Origin: Elusimicrobia bacterium CG1_02_56_21
GTDB lineage: Bacteria; Elusimicrobiota; Elusimicrobia; Elusimicrobiales; UBA9959
DNA length: 64,000 bases
Direction of reading: 5' to 3'
Assembly: GCA_001871115.1 (NCBI GenBank)
Contig: MNUR01000008.1
Coordinates: 20,080 to 84,079 of the forward strand
Part shown: positions 55,217 through 63,054 of the stretch, in pieces
Layout of the letters: each line of letters opens with the position of its first letter
Position numbering within the stretch: the first letter of the stretch is position 1
The notes under the pieces: generated by a model
Database searches by the model: none
The model's input: only the letters and a program-made list of their open reading frames with translations
What the model was told of the DNA's origin: nothing
Program-made: the position numbers and the translations under genes

Positions 55217-55864
55217 TTAAACCGGCTTGGGCGCAAGGTTTTTCCTGATCTGCTTCATCGCGGGATGTGCGCCGATAAGCGCCAGGGCTTTGGCCAGGAG
55301 CGGTTTGCCCTCTGCGGTATAGCGCCAGGGTGAAGCGCCGGAGGAATGCGGCAGCGGAATAAGGTCGAAAGAAAGATCTCCCCGTTTGATCCTGAAAACC
55401 CGGCCCACTACCCCGTCCAGTTTGTCAACTTCCATAAATTGGGCTATGGCCAGCTTGCCTATGGGGATGACCAGCTCCGGGCGAAGCAGCTCAAGTTCGC
55501 GGTTCAGCCAGGCCGAGCATTCAATTACCTCGGCCGGGGAAGGAACGCGGTCCCCGCCGGAGGCTTTCTTGCCGGGGAAACAGCGGCAGACGGCCGCTAT
55601 ATAGACGCTGGCCCTGAACTGCGCTTCGTCTATACCGGCGGCTTGTTTGAACCAGGCGAAAAGGCTTTTGCCCGCAGTCCAGGCGAAAGGCCGGCCCATC
55701 ACCGGCTCTTTATCCCCGGGGGCCTGGCCCACCAGCAGAACGCGGCTGAGTACCGGGCCGCCGCTGACGACGGGCGGCAGCATTTGCGGGCAGCGCCGGC
55801 ATTTCAGCAGGCTTTTAACATGCTTTTCTATTTCGGCCCGCGCGGCTTTTTGTTTTAAACCCAT
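55217..55864 (-). CDS. Uracil-DNA glycosylase superfamily protein
   Basis: A 215-residue UDG-fold protein, type IV/V-like. N-terminal cysteines (CRRCP) plus a later CRCFPG suit a 4Fe-4S cluster. Active-site motifs are VGQAPGDKE and, at the C-terminal side, LPHSSGASPW where family 4 has HPS/HPA. It probably removes uracil or another damaged base. It starts 11 bases after the exonuclease gene and shares its promoter. Confidence 0.83.
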   Translation of the reverse strand: MGLKQKAARAEIEKHVKSLLKCRRCPQMLPPVVSGGPVLSRVLLVGQAPGDKEPVMGRPFAWTAGKSLFAWFKQAAGIDEAQFRASVYIAAVCRCFPGKKASGGDRVPSPAEVIECSAWLNRELELLRPELVIPIGKLAIAQFMEVDKLDGVVGRVFRIKRGDLSFDLIPLPHSSGASPWRYTAEGKPLLAKALALIGAHPAMKQIRKNLAPKPV

Positions 55865-55875
55865 AGGATAACGGA

Positions 55876-56445
55876 TTAAATAATACCCAGGCGCTTCAGC
55901 TCCCAGAAGCAGTTCATGGTGGCCAGCACGTCGGCGGCGGCATTATGCGCTTCTTTAAAATCTTTTTTAAATAATTTCTGGTGCAGCTCGGCGAGCTTGG
56001 GCCATTTATTCCCGTAAGGCCCGGGGATAGCGCAGAAATCCGTAGCGCTGTGCATGGTGCAGATTCTTTTTTTCCCGGGCAGGCTGTCCGGCATCCCGCT
56101 CCTCAGGAATTCGGCGCCTATTATCTTCTCGTCGAAACTCATATTATGCGCCACCAGGAAATCCGCCTGGTCGATAGCCGCCTGGAAACCCCAAAGCACC
56201 GGCAGCAGGTCTTTGCCGTCCGCCAGCGCCCGCTCGGTGGTTATGCCGTGTATTTTGGAGGCGTCTTCGGGGATAGTGAAGCCCTCTGGCTTTATTATAA
56301 AATTCCCGCCGCCGGTATTTTTACCTTCATTGTCGGTGGTAAAATAAGCCAGCTGTATCATCCTCGGCCAGTTGTTCAGGTCGGTTACGGGCGCCTTCCA
56401 GTTCCTGGGAAGGCCGGTAGTTTCAGTGTCGAAAAATAAGTACAT
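55876..56445 (-). CDS. DEDDh 3'-5' exonuclease (DnaQ-like)
   Basis: A 189-residue exonuclease. Catalytic motifs: FFDTETTGLP (Exo I), HNMSFDEKI (Exo II) and HNAAADVLAT (Exo III, with the DEDDh His). It resembles the DNA polymerase III epsilon group but stands alone, so a repair role is likely. The start codon lies six bases after a TATAAT -10, so it is probably leaderless. It heads an operon with the UDG gene. Confidence 0.92.
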   Translation of the reverse strand: MYLFFDTETTGLPRNWKAPVTDLNNWPRMIQLAYFTTDNEGKNTGGGNFIIKPEGFTIPEDASKIHGITTERALADGKDLLPVLWGFQAAIDQADFLVAHNMSFDEKIIGAEFLRSGMPDSLPGKKRICTMHSATDFCAIPGPYGNKWPKLAELHQKLFKKDFKEAHNAAADVLATMNCFWELKRLGII

Positions 56446-56451
56446 AAATAA

Positions 56452-56486
56452 ATTATAGCAGACCTGCCCGCCAAGGGCGTGTCGCT
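56452..56486 (-). promoter_or_regulatory. Promoter with CCCGACA-type element (exonuclease/UDG operon)
   Basis: The extended -10 TGCTATAAT (hexamer 56452-56457) is preceded at the same nine-base distance by a degenerate copy of the palindrome, CCCGCCAAGGGCGTGTCGCT, at 56467-56486. The ATG follows the -10 by six bases. Confidence 0.6.
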
Positions 56487-58142
56487 TTACAATTTGCCCG
56501 CAGCCCGCGCGGCGACGGAACTTATCAGGGCTTCGGCTTCGGCGAAGATGCCGGCCAAATGCTCCTCCGAGCGGCAGCTTTCGGCGTAGATCTTGTAAAC
56601 CTCTTCCGTGCCCGAGGGCCGCGCCGCGAACCAGCCGCCGGCGGTAACCACTTTTATGCCGCCTATCGGCTCGCCATTGCTGGGCGCGCAGTTGAGCACG
56701 GCCTCTATCTTTTCCCCGGCCAGCTGCGCGGCTTTTACCTGCTCCGGCTTAAGGGTCTTGAGCAGCAGCTTCATGGCCGCGTCGGCGGGCGCGTCCTGGC
56801 GGCGGTAGAAAAATTCTCCGTATTTTTTGGTCAGGTCCCCGTAAACCCGCGCCGGGTCTTTGCCCATAACGGCCGTGATCTCGGCCGACAGCAGGGCCAT
56901 TATCAGCCCGTCTTTATCCGTGCTCCAGGGCCCGCCGTCAAAACGCAGGAAGGAAGCGCCGGCGCTTTCTTCCCCGCCAAAGCCGCAGCTCCCGTCCCGC
57001 AGCCCGTCCACGAACCATTTAAACCCCACAGGGACCTCGTTCAACTTCCGGCCCAGCCCGGCCGCCACCCGGTCTATCATAGAGCTGGAAACTACCGTCT
57101 TGCCCACGGCGGCGTCCGCCCGCCAGCCGGGCCGGTTCCGGAACAGATAATAAATAGCCGCAGACAAGTAATGATTGGGCGGCAGCAGGCCGGCGCGGGT
57201 TACTATCCCGTGGCGGTCATAATCGGTATCGCAGCCGAAGCTTATATCGAATTTATCCTTCATCCCTATCAGCCTCTGCATAGCGTAAACCGAAGAGGGG
57301 TCCATGCGGATCTTCCCGTCCCAGTCCGCGGTCATGAAGGCGAAAGATTTATCCACCGCGTCGCTCACCACGGCAAGGTCCAGGCCGTAAACCTCGGCGA
57401 TGCGGCCCCAGTATTTAACCCCGGCCCCGCCCAGGGGGTCAGCGCCCATCTTTACTCCGGAACCCCGGACCGCTTCCATATTTATCACGCCCGCCAGGCC
57501 GCGCACATATTCCCCGGTATAGTCGTAACGGCGGGTGGTGGCGGCTTTCAGGGCGGAGGCCAGCTGCATCCGCTTTACCCCCGCCAGGCCGTTTGAAAGT
57601 ATTTCATTGGCGATGTTCTGCACAGTCCCCGTTATCTCCGGGCCGGCCGGGCCGCCGCTGGGCGGATTGTATTTAAAACCGCCGTCAGCAGGCGGGTTAT
57701 GGGAAGGGGTGATAAGTATACCGTCGGCCAAGCCAGTGGTGCGGTTTGCATTGTAGGCCAGTATAGCGCGGGACAGGGCCGGGGTAGGGGTGTAGCCATT
57801 CTCGGAATCTATCATTACATGCACGCTGTTGGCGGCCAGAACCTCCAGCGCAGTCTCCAGCGCCGGGACAGAGAGAGCGTGGGTGTCCATGCCTATAAAT
57901 AGCGGCCCGTCTATGCCGGCGGCTTTACGGTGCTGGCAGATAGCCTGGGTGACGGCCAGGATATGGCGCTCATTGAATGTGCGCAGCAGGGAGCTGCCCC
58001 TGTGCCCCGAAGTTCCGAAAGAGATCTTCTGCTCCGCCACGGCGGGATCGGGGACTTCTTTATAATAAGCCGCGAGCAGTTTGGGTATATCCGTAAGCAG
58101 CTCCGCGGGCAGAGTTTTACCGGCATATTGGCTGACAGGCAT
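56487..58142 (-). CDS. pgm: Phosphoglucomutase, alpha-D-glucose phosphate specific
   Basis: A 551-residue phosphohexomutase. The N-terminal ISFGTSGHRGS segment, the phosphoserine loop (ITPSHNPPADGG), the metal-binding DTDYDRHG and the sugar-binding GGEESAG are all visible, and RPSGTEEVYKIYAES is the phosphate-binding loop. It interconverts glucose-1-P and glucose-6-P. GGGGAA precedes the ATG. Single gene. Confidence 0.95.
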   Translation of the reverse strand: MPVSQYAGKTLPAELLTDIPKLLAAYYKEVPDPAVAEQKISFGTSGHRGSSLLRTFNERHILAVTQAICQHRKAAGIDGPLFIGMDTHALSVPALETALEVLAANSVHVMIDSENGYTPTPALSRAILAYNANRTTGLADGILITPSHNPPADGGFKYNPPSGGPAGPEITGTVQNIANEILSNGLAGVKRMQLASALKAATTRRYDYTGEYVRGLAGVINMEAVRGSGVKMGADPLGGAGVKYWGRIAEVYGLDLAVVSDAVDKSFAFMTADWDGKIRMDPSSVYAMQRLIGMKDKFDISFGCDTDYDRHGIVTRAGLLPPNHYLSAAIYYLFRNRPGWRADAAVGKTVVSSSMIDRVAAGLGRKLNEVPVGFKWFVDGLRDGSCGFGGEESAGASFLRFDGGPWSTDKDGLIMALLSAEITAVMGKDPARVYGDLTKKYGEFFYRRQDAPADAAMKLLLKTLKPEQVKAAQLAGEKIEAVLNCAPSNGEPIGGIKVVTAGGWFAARPSGTEEVYKIYAESCRSEEHLAGIFAEAEALISSVAARAAGKL

Positions 58143-58285
58143 TTTATTCCCCTTGCAGCCGCGCTTGTTTGCGGCCTGAATTTAAAATATGGCTTTCAAT
58201 AAATCCTGCTGAAAGTTTACAAATAATAAAAAGACAGCGCAGTAGTTTTCGCCGAGGCCGCGTTTTTCGCCCCGGTAGGTTATAA

Positions 58286-58343
58286 GGCCTATACGGTTTT
58301 AGGCCCTAAGCCCCTGACAGACCAATGTAACTTATGTTACACT
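58286..58343 (+). promoter_or_regulatory. Promoter with GGCC sites and a TGTAAC palindrome
   Basis: GGCC sites at 58286 and 58302 (in TAGGCC 58300-58305) lead after eight bases to a -35-like CTGACA (58314-58319). An 18-base spacer and TACACT follow. The palindrome TGTAAC-TTAT-GTTACA (58326-58341) lies in the spacer and overlaps the -10, a good repressor site. It drives the receiver gene at 58401. Confidence 0.55.
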
Positions 58344-58400
58344 TACCTAGTAGCGGGGGGGATCTGCCAGTGAGGGACTTTAAACAGCACGGGGTATTAA

Positions 58401-58748
58401 ATGCCTAGGAACATCCTTGTTGCCGACGATGACGAAGCAATGCTGAATATCTACTCGCGCCTCCTGAACACGCAGGATTACATGGTTACGCGGGCCTCCA
58501 GCTTCGCCGAAGCGGCGCGGCTGATAGAGCAAAATATTTACGACCTGCTGGTAACAGACCTGATGTTCCCTGACGGCCTGGGCACGGAACTTATAAAACT
58601 GCTAGAACAAAAAAGCGGCCAGGCTAAAAGCCTGCTGGTAACCGGCTCGGTGGCGGAGCTGGACCCGGTAGAACTGCCGAAAGTGTATTTTGAAAAACCT
58701 TTCAAGCATGAACTCTTCATGACCGAGGTAGCCAAAGCCCTCGACTGA
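58401..58748 (+). CDS. Stand-alone receiver-domain protein
   Basis: A 115-residue CheY-like protein: acidic triplet in VADDDEA, phospho-acceptor Asp in LLVTDLMFPDG, conserved Thr in LLVTGSV and Lys in YFEKPF. No output domain. It faces the convergent methyltransferase gene. Its promoter belongs to the GGCC-site group. Confidence 0.88.
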   Translation: MPRNILVADDDEAMLNIYSRLLNTQDYMVTRASSFAEAARLIEQNIYDLLVTDLMFPDGLGTELIKLLEQKSGQAKSLLVTGSVAELDPVELPKVYFEKPFKHELFMTEVAKALD

Positions 58749-58768
58749 ACCTGCGCCGGGCCGCGCGC

Positions 58769-59782
58769 TCAGCGGCGGACAGGCTTAACGGCGCTCAGCA
58801 CGGAATCCATCATTTCCCCCCTGCGCAGGAACTTCACCCCGTTAAAACCGGCCCTCTCCAGGTCCTGCTTCAGTTCCTTAAAAGTAAAACTATTTCCGCC
58901 CTCGGTGGCCACCAGCATGTTCACCGCAAAAAGCGCCCCGCCGGCCGGCTTCGTCCGGGTTGGATCCACGATAATATCCCGTATCAGTATCCGGCCCCCG
59001 GGCCTGAGCGCGGCGTGCACTTTTCTAAACATCGCCAGGTTCTGCGCGCGGGAGTTCATATGCACTATAGCGCTGACCCAGGCCAGGTCGGCGCCCCGCG
59101 GCATAGCGCCGCTTAAATAACTGCCGCCCACAAGCTGTACCCGGCTACTCAGTCCGGCTTTTTTCATTGTTTTGCGGGCCATTGGGATAACTGCGGGCAG
59201 ATCGAAGATAGTGGCGCGCGCGCCCGGGTTTTTACGCAGGAAAGGGATAGTCCAGGTTCCGGAGGCGCCGCCCAGGTCAAGGAGATGGCTGAACTTCAGG
59301 CGGCCCAGGCTGCTTATAAGCGGCTCGGCTATGGGCTGCGACACCTCATGCATCGCCCGGATAAAAGAATCCAGGTCTCCCGCGGCGCCGCGCACGCTGG
59401 GCCTGCGGACAGCGGGTTTGCCGCTCATAACCACCCCGGCCAGCTGGCTCCAGTTGCGCAGACAGGTCCCCTGGTGGCGGACCATACCCAGTATGCCCCG
59501 CTCCCCTGTTTCGGTGAGGGCGCCGGCCAGAGACTCAGGCACGCTGTACACCGGTTTGCCGCCCGGGCCCTTGGCCAGCATCCCGAGGGCGGCCAAAGCG
59601 TCCAGAAGTATTGTGGCGGCGCGGACATCGCCTTTTATTTTCGCGGCCAATCTGGCGGCCGTCATAGGCCTGGCGTGAAGGATAGTGAAAATATCCAGGT
59701 CGGCCCCGGCTATTATTACGCAGGCGGGCTGAAAGCCCCGCACTAAATTGAGAATTTCTTTTCCGGTGATCTTGCCGTTCAT
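58769..59782 (-). CDS. O-methyltransferase (methyltransf_2-like)
   Basis: A 337-residue SAM-dependent methyltransferase with an N-terminal winged-helix dimerisation domain (~10-100). The C-terminal Rossmann domain has motif I LLDLGGASGTWT and the LRPGGRILIRD strand. This architecture is that of hydroxyindole/plant-type O-methyltransferases and of many bacterial small-molecule methylases. Substrate unknown. GGAGG precedes the ATG. Confidence 0.85.
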   Translation of the reverse strand: MNGKITGKEILNLVRGFQPACVIIAGADLDIFTILHARPMTAARLAAKIKGDVRAATILLDALAALGMLAKGPGGKPVYSVPESLAGALTETGERGILGMVRHQGTCLRNWSQLAGVVMSGKPAVRRPSVRGAAGDLDSFIRAMHEVSQPIAEPLISSLGRLKFSHLLDLGGASGTWTIPFLRKNPGARATIFDLPAVIPMARKTMKKAGLSSRVQLVGGSYLSGAMPRGADLAWVSAIVHMNSRAQNLAMFRKVHAALRPGGRILIRDIIVDPTRTKPAGGALFAVNMLVATEGGNSFTFKELKQDLERAGFNGVKFLRRGEMMDSVLSAVKPVRR

Positions 59783-59812
59783 TTTTGCCTCCGATGTATT
59801 TTAAACCGCCGT

Positions 59813-60160
59813 TTAAAGCTTATTGTACTTGGTGATTTTGCCCCTGGATTTCTCCAGCGGGTACTTCTTCGCGTTCTTCCGCAGTTTGCGGCCCAGGGCT
59901 TTGGAGATATCAATATCCAGGTCGCGGCTGAGCAGCAGAACCCAGTAAAGCACGTCGGCCAGTTCGTCGGAGATCTCTTCTTTGCCGGTCTTGATATGCA
60001 CAGCTATCTCTTCGGGCGTCTTCCACTGAAAATGCTCAAGCAGTTCCGCCGCCTCAAGCGCGAGGGAAATAGAGACGTCTTTCGGGTTATGAAACTGCGC
60101 CCACTCCCTGTCGTTCCTGAATTTAAGCACGTCTTTTGTAAGTTTATCGATATCGGCCAT
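59813..60160 (-). CDS. MazG-like nucleotide pyrophosphohydrolase
   Basis: A 115-residue all-alpha NTP-PPase of the MazG/dCTPase type. Metal-binding motifs are EAAELLEHFQW and EISDELADVLYW (ExxE…ExxD). It hydrolyses non-canonical or surplus NTPs to NMP and pyrophosphate. I choose ATG 60160; the upstream in-frame extension enters the GGCC-rich promoter of the neighbouring gene. Confidence 0.9.
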   Translation of the reverse strand: MADIDKLTKDVLKFRNDREWAQFHNPKDVSISLALEAAELLEHFQWKTPEEIAVHIKTGKEEISDELADVLYWVLLLSRDLDIDISKALGRKLRKNAKKYPLEKSRGKITKYNKL

Positions 60161-60216
60161 ATTCTCCCCATCTGCTGCTTTTAATATTTTACAAACATTC
60201 GCCGGCCGGACCCAGT

Positions 60217-60282
60217 GGGCCTTTAAGCCCAGGCCCCTATAGGCCAAAAGCCCTTACGCGGTCAAGCCCGGCAATGTATAAT
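60217..60282 (+). promoter_or_regulatory. Promoter with paired GGCC sites, second protease gene
   Basis: GGGCCTTTAAGCCC (60217-60230) and TAGGCCAAAAGCCC (60240-60253) have GGCC cores 24 bases apart. Eight bases after the second core comes the -35-like TTACGC (60254-60259), then a 17-base spacer and a perfect TATAAT (60277-60282). The geometry equals that of the protease promoter at 21.1 kb. Confidence 0.72.
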
Positions 60283-60311
60283 ATATAACAGAGTATTCTC
60301 CGGAGGAATAT

Positions 60312-61343
60312 ATGAAAATAAAACCCGTAATTGCGCTGCTCGCTATCTCGATCCCCGCTTACCTTATCCTTAACCCGGTCAAGAAGGATATTCCTTCCGA
60401 CCTGCGCGACGCAGTTTCTGACGGCGCTTACAATTCCCTGGCGGATTCCGCTCCCGGCGCGGAGGCCGCGGCGGTACCCGCTCCCGAACCCGTGGAAACC
60501 GGCGACTCGAAGTCTATTTACGGCGACGACGACCGCCTGGACTATTACGCGGCACCCGCCTCTATGAAGACCCTTTCCAATTCCGTGGTTTCGCTCTGGA
60601 AATCCGCCAGCGTCACCACCACCGGCAATAAAGCCGCCCTCCGCGTGGGCAATTTCGGGCGCTCGGCGGGTCTTTGCCCCGGGCAGAAGTTCGCAGAGCA
60701 GCCTATCGGCGCTTTCTGCTCCGGAACCCTGGTAGGGGAAGATATAGTGATGACGGCCGGCCATTGCATAGTAGACCAGGCCGCCTGCTCCAATACCAAG
60801 CTGGTGTTCGGCTACGCGCTTAAAAAAGCCGGCGATTATCCAGATTCAGTTGCGGCCGGAGACGTTTACAGCTGCAAAAGCGTAATTAAGCGCGACCTGG
60901 ACGACGGCAGCGGATTCTTCCATGCCCTGGTCAGCATCTATAACGGCGGGCCAGGCCCCGACTTCGCCCTGATAAAGTTGGACAGGAAAGTGACCGGCCG
61001 CAAGCCGCTGGCTGTAAACAGGAACTCCCGCCCTGCCGCAGGCGATAAATTGTTCGTAATAGGGCACCCGGTAGGCCTGCCGCTTAAAGTAGCGAGCAGC
61101 GCAAAAGTACGCAGCGCTTCTCCCACTTATTTCTTCACAGCAGACCTGGACACCTTCGGCGGCAATTCCGGCAGCGCGGTATTCAGCGCGCGCACTAATT
61201 TGATAGAGGGCATTCTGGTACGCGGCGACGTGGACTTTATAGATTCCCCAGCCGGCTGCAAAATAGCCTCAGTGGTTCCCCAGGACGGCGGCAGGGGAGA
61301 ATCGGTAACCAAGATCTCCGCGCTGGAGAAGTTTATTCCCTAA
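60312..61343 (+). CDS. Secreted trypsin-like serine peptidase, paralogue 2
   Basis: A 343-residue exported S1-fold protease. An N-terminal hydrophobic segment (6-20) and a ~70-residue pro-region precede the catalytic domain. Triad: His in VMTAGHC, Asp in GPDFALIKLD, Ser in FGGNSGSA. Conserved Cys pairs (FCSG, AGHC) suit a disulphide. It is clearly homologous to the protease at 19959-21071 over the whole catalytic domain, but lacks its Pro/Gln-rich tail. GGAGG precedes the ATG. Confidence 0.9.
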   Translation: MKIKPVIALLAISIPAYLILNPVKKDIPSDLRDAVSDGAYNSLADSAPGAEAAAVPAPEPVETGDSKSIYGDDDRLDYYAAPASMKTLSNSVVSLWKSASVTTTGNKAALRVGNFGRSAGLCPGQKFAEQPIGAFCSGTLVGEDIVMTAGHCIVDQAACSNTKLVFGYALKKAGDYPDSVAAGDVYSCKSVIKRDLDDGSGFFHALVSIYNGGPGPDFALIKLDRKVTGRKPLAVNRNSRPAAGDKLFVIGHPVGLPLKVASSAKVRSASPTYFFTADLDTFGGNSGSAVFSARTNLIEGILVRGDVDFIDSPAGCKIASVVPQDGGRGESVTKISALEKFIP

Positions 61344-61356
61344 TCAATACCGGCAA

Positions 61357-61390
61357 AGAAAAACCGCCGGGAGAGCCCGGCGGTTTTTTT
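61357..61390. terminator. Bidirectional terminator
   Basis: Stem CCGCCGGG/CCCGGCGG with loop AGAG (61364-61383), T run after and A-rich run before. It serves the protease gene and the convergent small membrane protein gene. Confidence 0.9.
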
Positions 61391-61400
61391 GCGTTCCGGC

Positions 61401-61544
61401 CTACCAGCCGACCTGGAACCAGATGACCATAATTATAAGGAAAAGCAGCCCCCCGAAGAACAAAGACAGGAGCGTGGTCAGCCATTTTGATTTAGGGCTT
61501 AAAGGCCCAATTTTAAAATCCCGGTTCTTTTTCCTCTTTGCCAT
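61401..61544 (-). CDS. Small single-span membrane protein (47 residues)
   Basis: A 47-residue protein with a very basic N-terminus (MAKRKKNRD), a short linker and one transmembrane helix (about residues 22-41), ending FQVGW. The start codon has GGAGGGG five bases upstream and the gene ends at a terminator, so I think it is real. By the positive-inside rule the N-terminus is cytoplasmic. Its coding sequence contains a GGGCCTTTAAGCCC identical to the promoter site at 60217. No family recognised. Confidence 0.65.
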   Translation of the reverse strand: MAKRKKNRDFKIGPLSPKSKWLTTLLSLFFGGLLFLIIMVIWFQVGW

Positions 61545-61570
61545 AACCCCTCCTCGCCAAACAAATTAAA

Positions 61571-61906
61571 TCAGGCCCGGCCCCCGCGGCCGCTTTTAGG
61601 CCTGGGCGGCGGTATATGTTCAAGGCTGTAATACACCACTTCGGCCAGTTTCTCCCTGTCCTCCAGCCATTCGGCGTTAACCTGGCAGGTATTCCTGCTG
61701 CCGGGGTAGGCGCGGGTCTTTTTATCCCGGAACAAATGAAGGGTTTCAGGGGAGGTCTTAAGAAAAAGAGTATCGTCGCAGACCAGGGCGAAAACCCGGC
61801 CCATGCTGTAAACGCAGTATTCGCCCATCATCGGCCTGAAAGAAACTTCAGGAACCTCCGACAAAGCGTCCCGCAGGAATTCTATGGTTTCTTTGGATGT
61901 GGACAT
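61571..61906 (-). CDS. TfoX/Sxy N-terminal-domain protein
   Basis: A 111-residue protein with the TfoX N-terminal fold: FRPMMGEYCVYSMGRVFALV and the following LFLKTSPET strand. In gammaproteobacteria TfoX/Sxy regulates competence together with a C-terminal domain, but single-domain proteins like this are widespread and uncharacterised. The start is ATG 61906, with only a weak upstream purine run. Confidence 0.83.
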   Translation of the reverse strand: MSTSKETIEFLRDALSEVPEVSFRPMMGEYCVYSMGRVFALVCDDTLFLKTSPETLHLFRDKKTRAYPGSRNTCQVNAEWLEDREKLAEVVYYSLEHIPPPRPKSGRGGRA

Positions 61907-62005
61907 AATTTCACTGCCCCTGAATTCTAACAAAAAAACACGCCGGCCCTGTATTCGCGCCGCAAGGCCCGCGGGAACCCGTAAAGCCTGCGAGGCAGGA
62001 AATCG

Positions 62006-62011
62006 TATAAT
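62006..62011 (+). promoter_or_regulatory. -10 hexamer of the matrixin-like gene (leaderless)
   Basis: A perfect TATAAT six bases before the ATG at 62018, with no Shine-Dalgarno sequence. The context (TAATTTAACTATG) closely resembles that of the leaderless protease gene at 21071 (TAATATAACTATG). Confidence 0.65.
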
Positions 62012-62017
62012 TTAACT

Positions 62018-62953
62018 ATGCGCAAGCTGATATCCTGGATACTTCTGACAGCGGCCCTTATGGTGGCCCTCTTCCAGTGGCAGACAAAAAAAGAAATATA
62101 TATAGGGGCGGCGCATATACTGCGGGCCAGGCTTTTCCCCTGCTCCTCACCCATTACCTATTCAATAGGGACCATAGACCCGGCCTATAACCTTACACCG
62201 GAAGAACTGGCCTCGGCTCTTAAAGAAGCGGAAGCGGTCTGGGAAAACCCGGCGCGCAGGGATCTTTTCCAGCTGATCCCCGGCAGCGGCGCTGTTACCG
62301 TAACTTTTATCTACGACAACCGCCAGGCCTCGCTGGATAAACTTAAGACTCTGGGGATCGCCACAAACCAGAGCCTGGCTTCCTATAAAGACCTGAAAGC
62401 CCGCTATGAAGAACTCACCGCCAAAGTGGACGCGGAAGAAATAAGGCTTAAAGGCATACTGCAACGCTACAAGCAAAGAGAGGCCGCTTATAATGCCCGG
62501 GTGCAGCGGCTCAACCGGCAAAGTACGGTATCCAACTCCGACGCCTGGCGCATAAAGACCGAAAAAGCCGGGCTTGCCATGCAGTTTGAAGGCATACAGA
62601 AAATAGAGCGCGCCGTTAACGCCGACATAGATACGCTCAACGCCCTGGGAACCACGCTGAACCAGCTTATTGTGCAGCTCAGTCTGAACGTCCGGCAATA
62701 CAACCGCGAGGGCTCTTCCCTTGGAACCTATGAAGAAGGTTTATACAAGATCCACGGCGGCATACAGACCATAGATATTTACAAATATACCAGCCGTGAA
62801 CAACTGGTGAGCCTGCTGGCCCATGAACTGGGCCATGCCCTGGGCCTGGACCATGTTAAAGACCCCGGCAGCCTGATGTACGCGGTAAGCAAAAGCAGCG
62901 GCGTTAACCTGACCCCGGATGACCTGTCTGAACTTAACCGGGTTTGCCGGTAG
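62018..62953 (+). CDS. Membrane-anchored matrixin-like metallopeptidase
   Basis: A 311-residue protein. A signal anchor (residues 4-20) is followed by a short beta segment like a matrixin N-terminus (PITYSIGTID…). A ~110-residue coiled coil (about 103-220) follows, and the zinc-binding motif HELGHALGLDH is at 269-279, with the Met-turn in GSLMYAV. The coiled coil appears inserted into the M10-like catalytic domain, which is unusual. It should act outside the cytoplasm. Confidence 0.83.
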   Translation: MRKLISWILLTAALMVALFQWQTKKEIYIGAAHILRARLFPCSSPITYSIGTIDPAYNLTPEELASALKEAEAVWENPARRDLFQLIPGSGAVTVTFIYDNRQASLDKLKTLGIATNQSLASYKDLKARYEELTAKVDAEEIRLKGILQRYKQREAAYNARVQRLNRQSTVSNSDAWRIKTEKAGLAMQFEGIQKIERAVNADIDTLNALGTTLNQLIVQLSLNVRQYNREGSSLGTYEEGLYKIHGGIQTIDIYKYTSREQLVSLLAHELGHALGLDHVKDPGSLMYAVSKSSGVNLTPDDLSELNRVCR

Positions 62954-63011
62954 ACATCACTCTAAGTTCAATCTCCTCCCGCTGTCAGCGCCAAAGTTAA
63001 CTGCCAGCCTT

Positions 63012-63047
63012 ATAAGCCCGGGGCCCCGGCGGCCCCGGGCTTATTTA
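63012..63047. terminator. Bidirectional terminator
   Basis: A 14-base-pair perfect stem ATAAGCCCGGGGCC/GGCCCCGGGCTTAT with a five-base loop. The T run is short (TTATTT). It lies between the convergent matrixin-like and ssb-like genes. Confidence 0.7.
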
Positions 63048-63054
63048 CAGGCAA

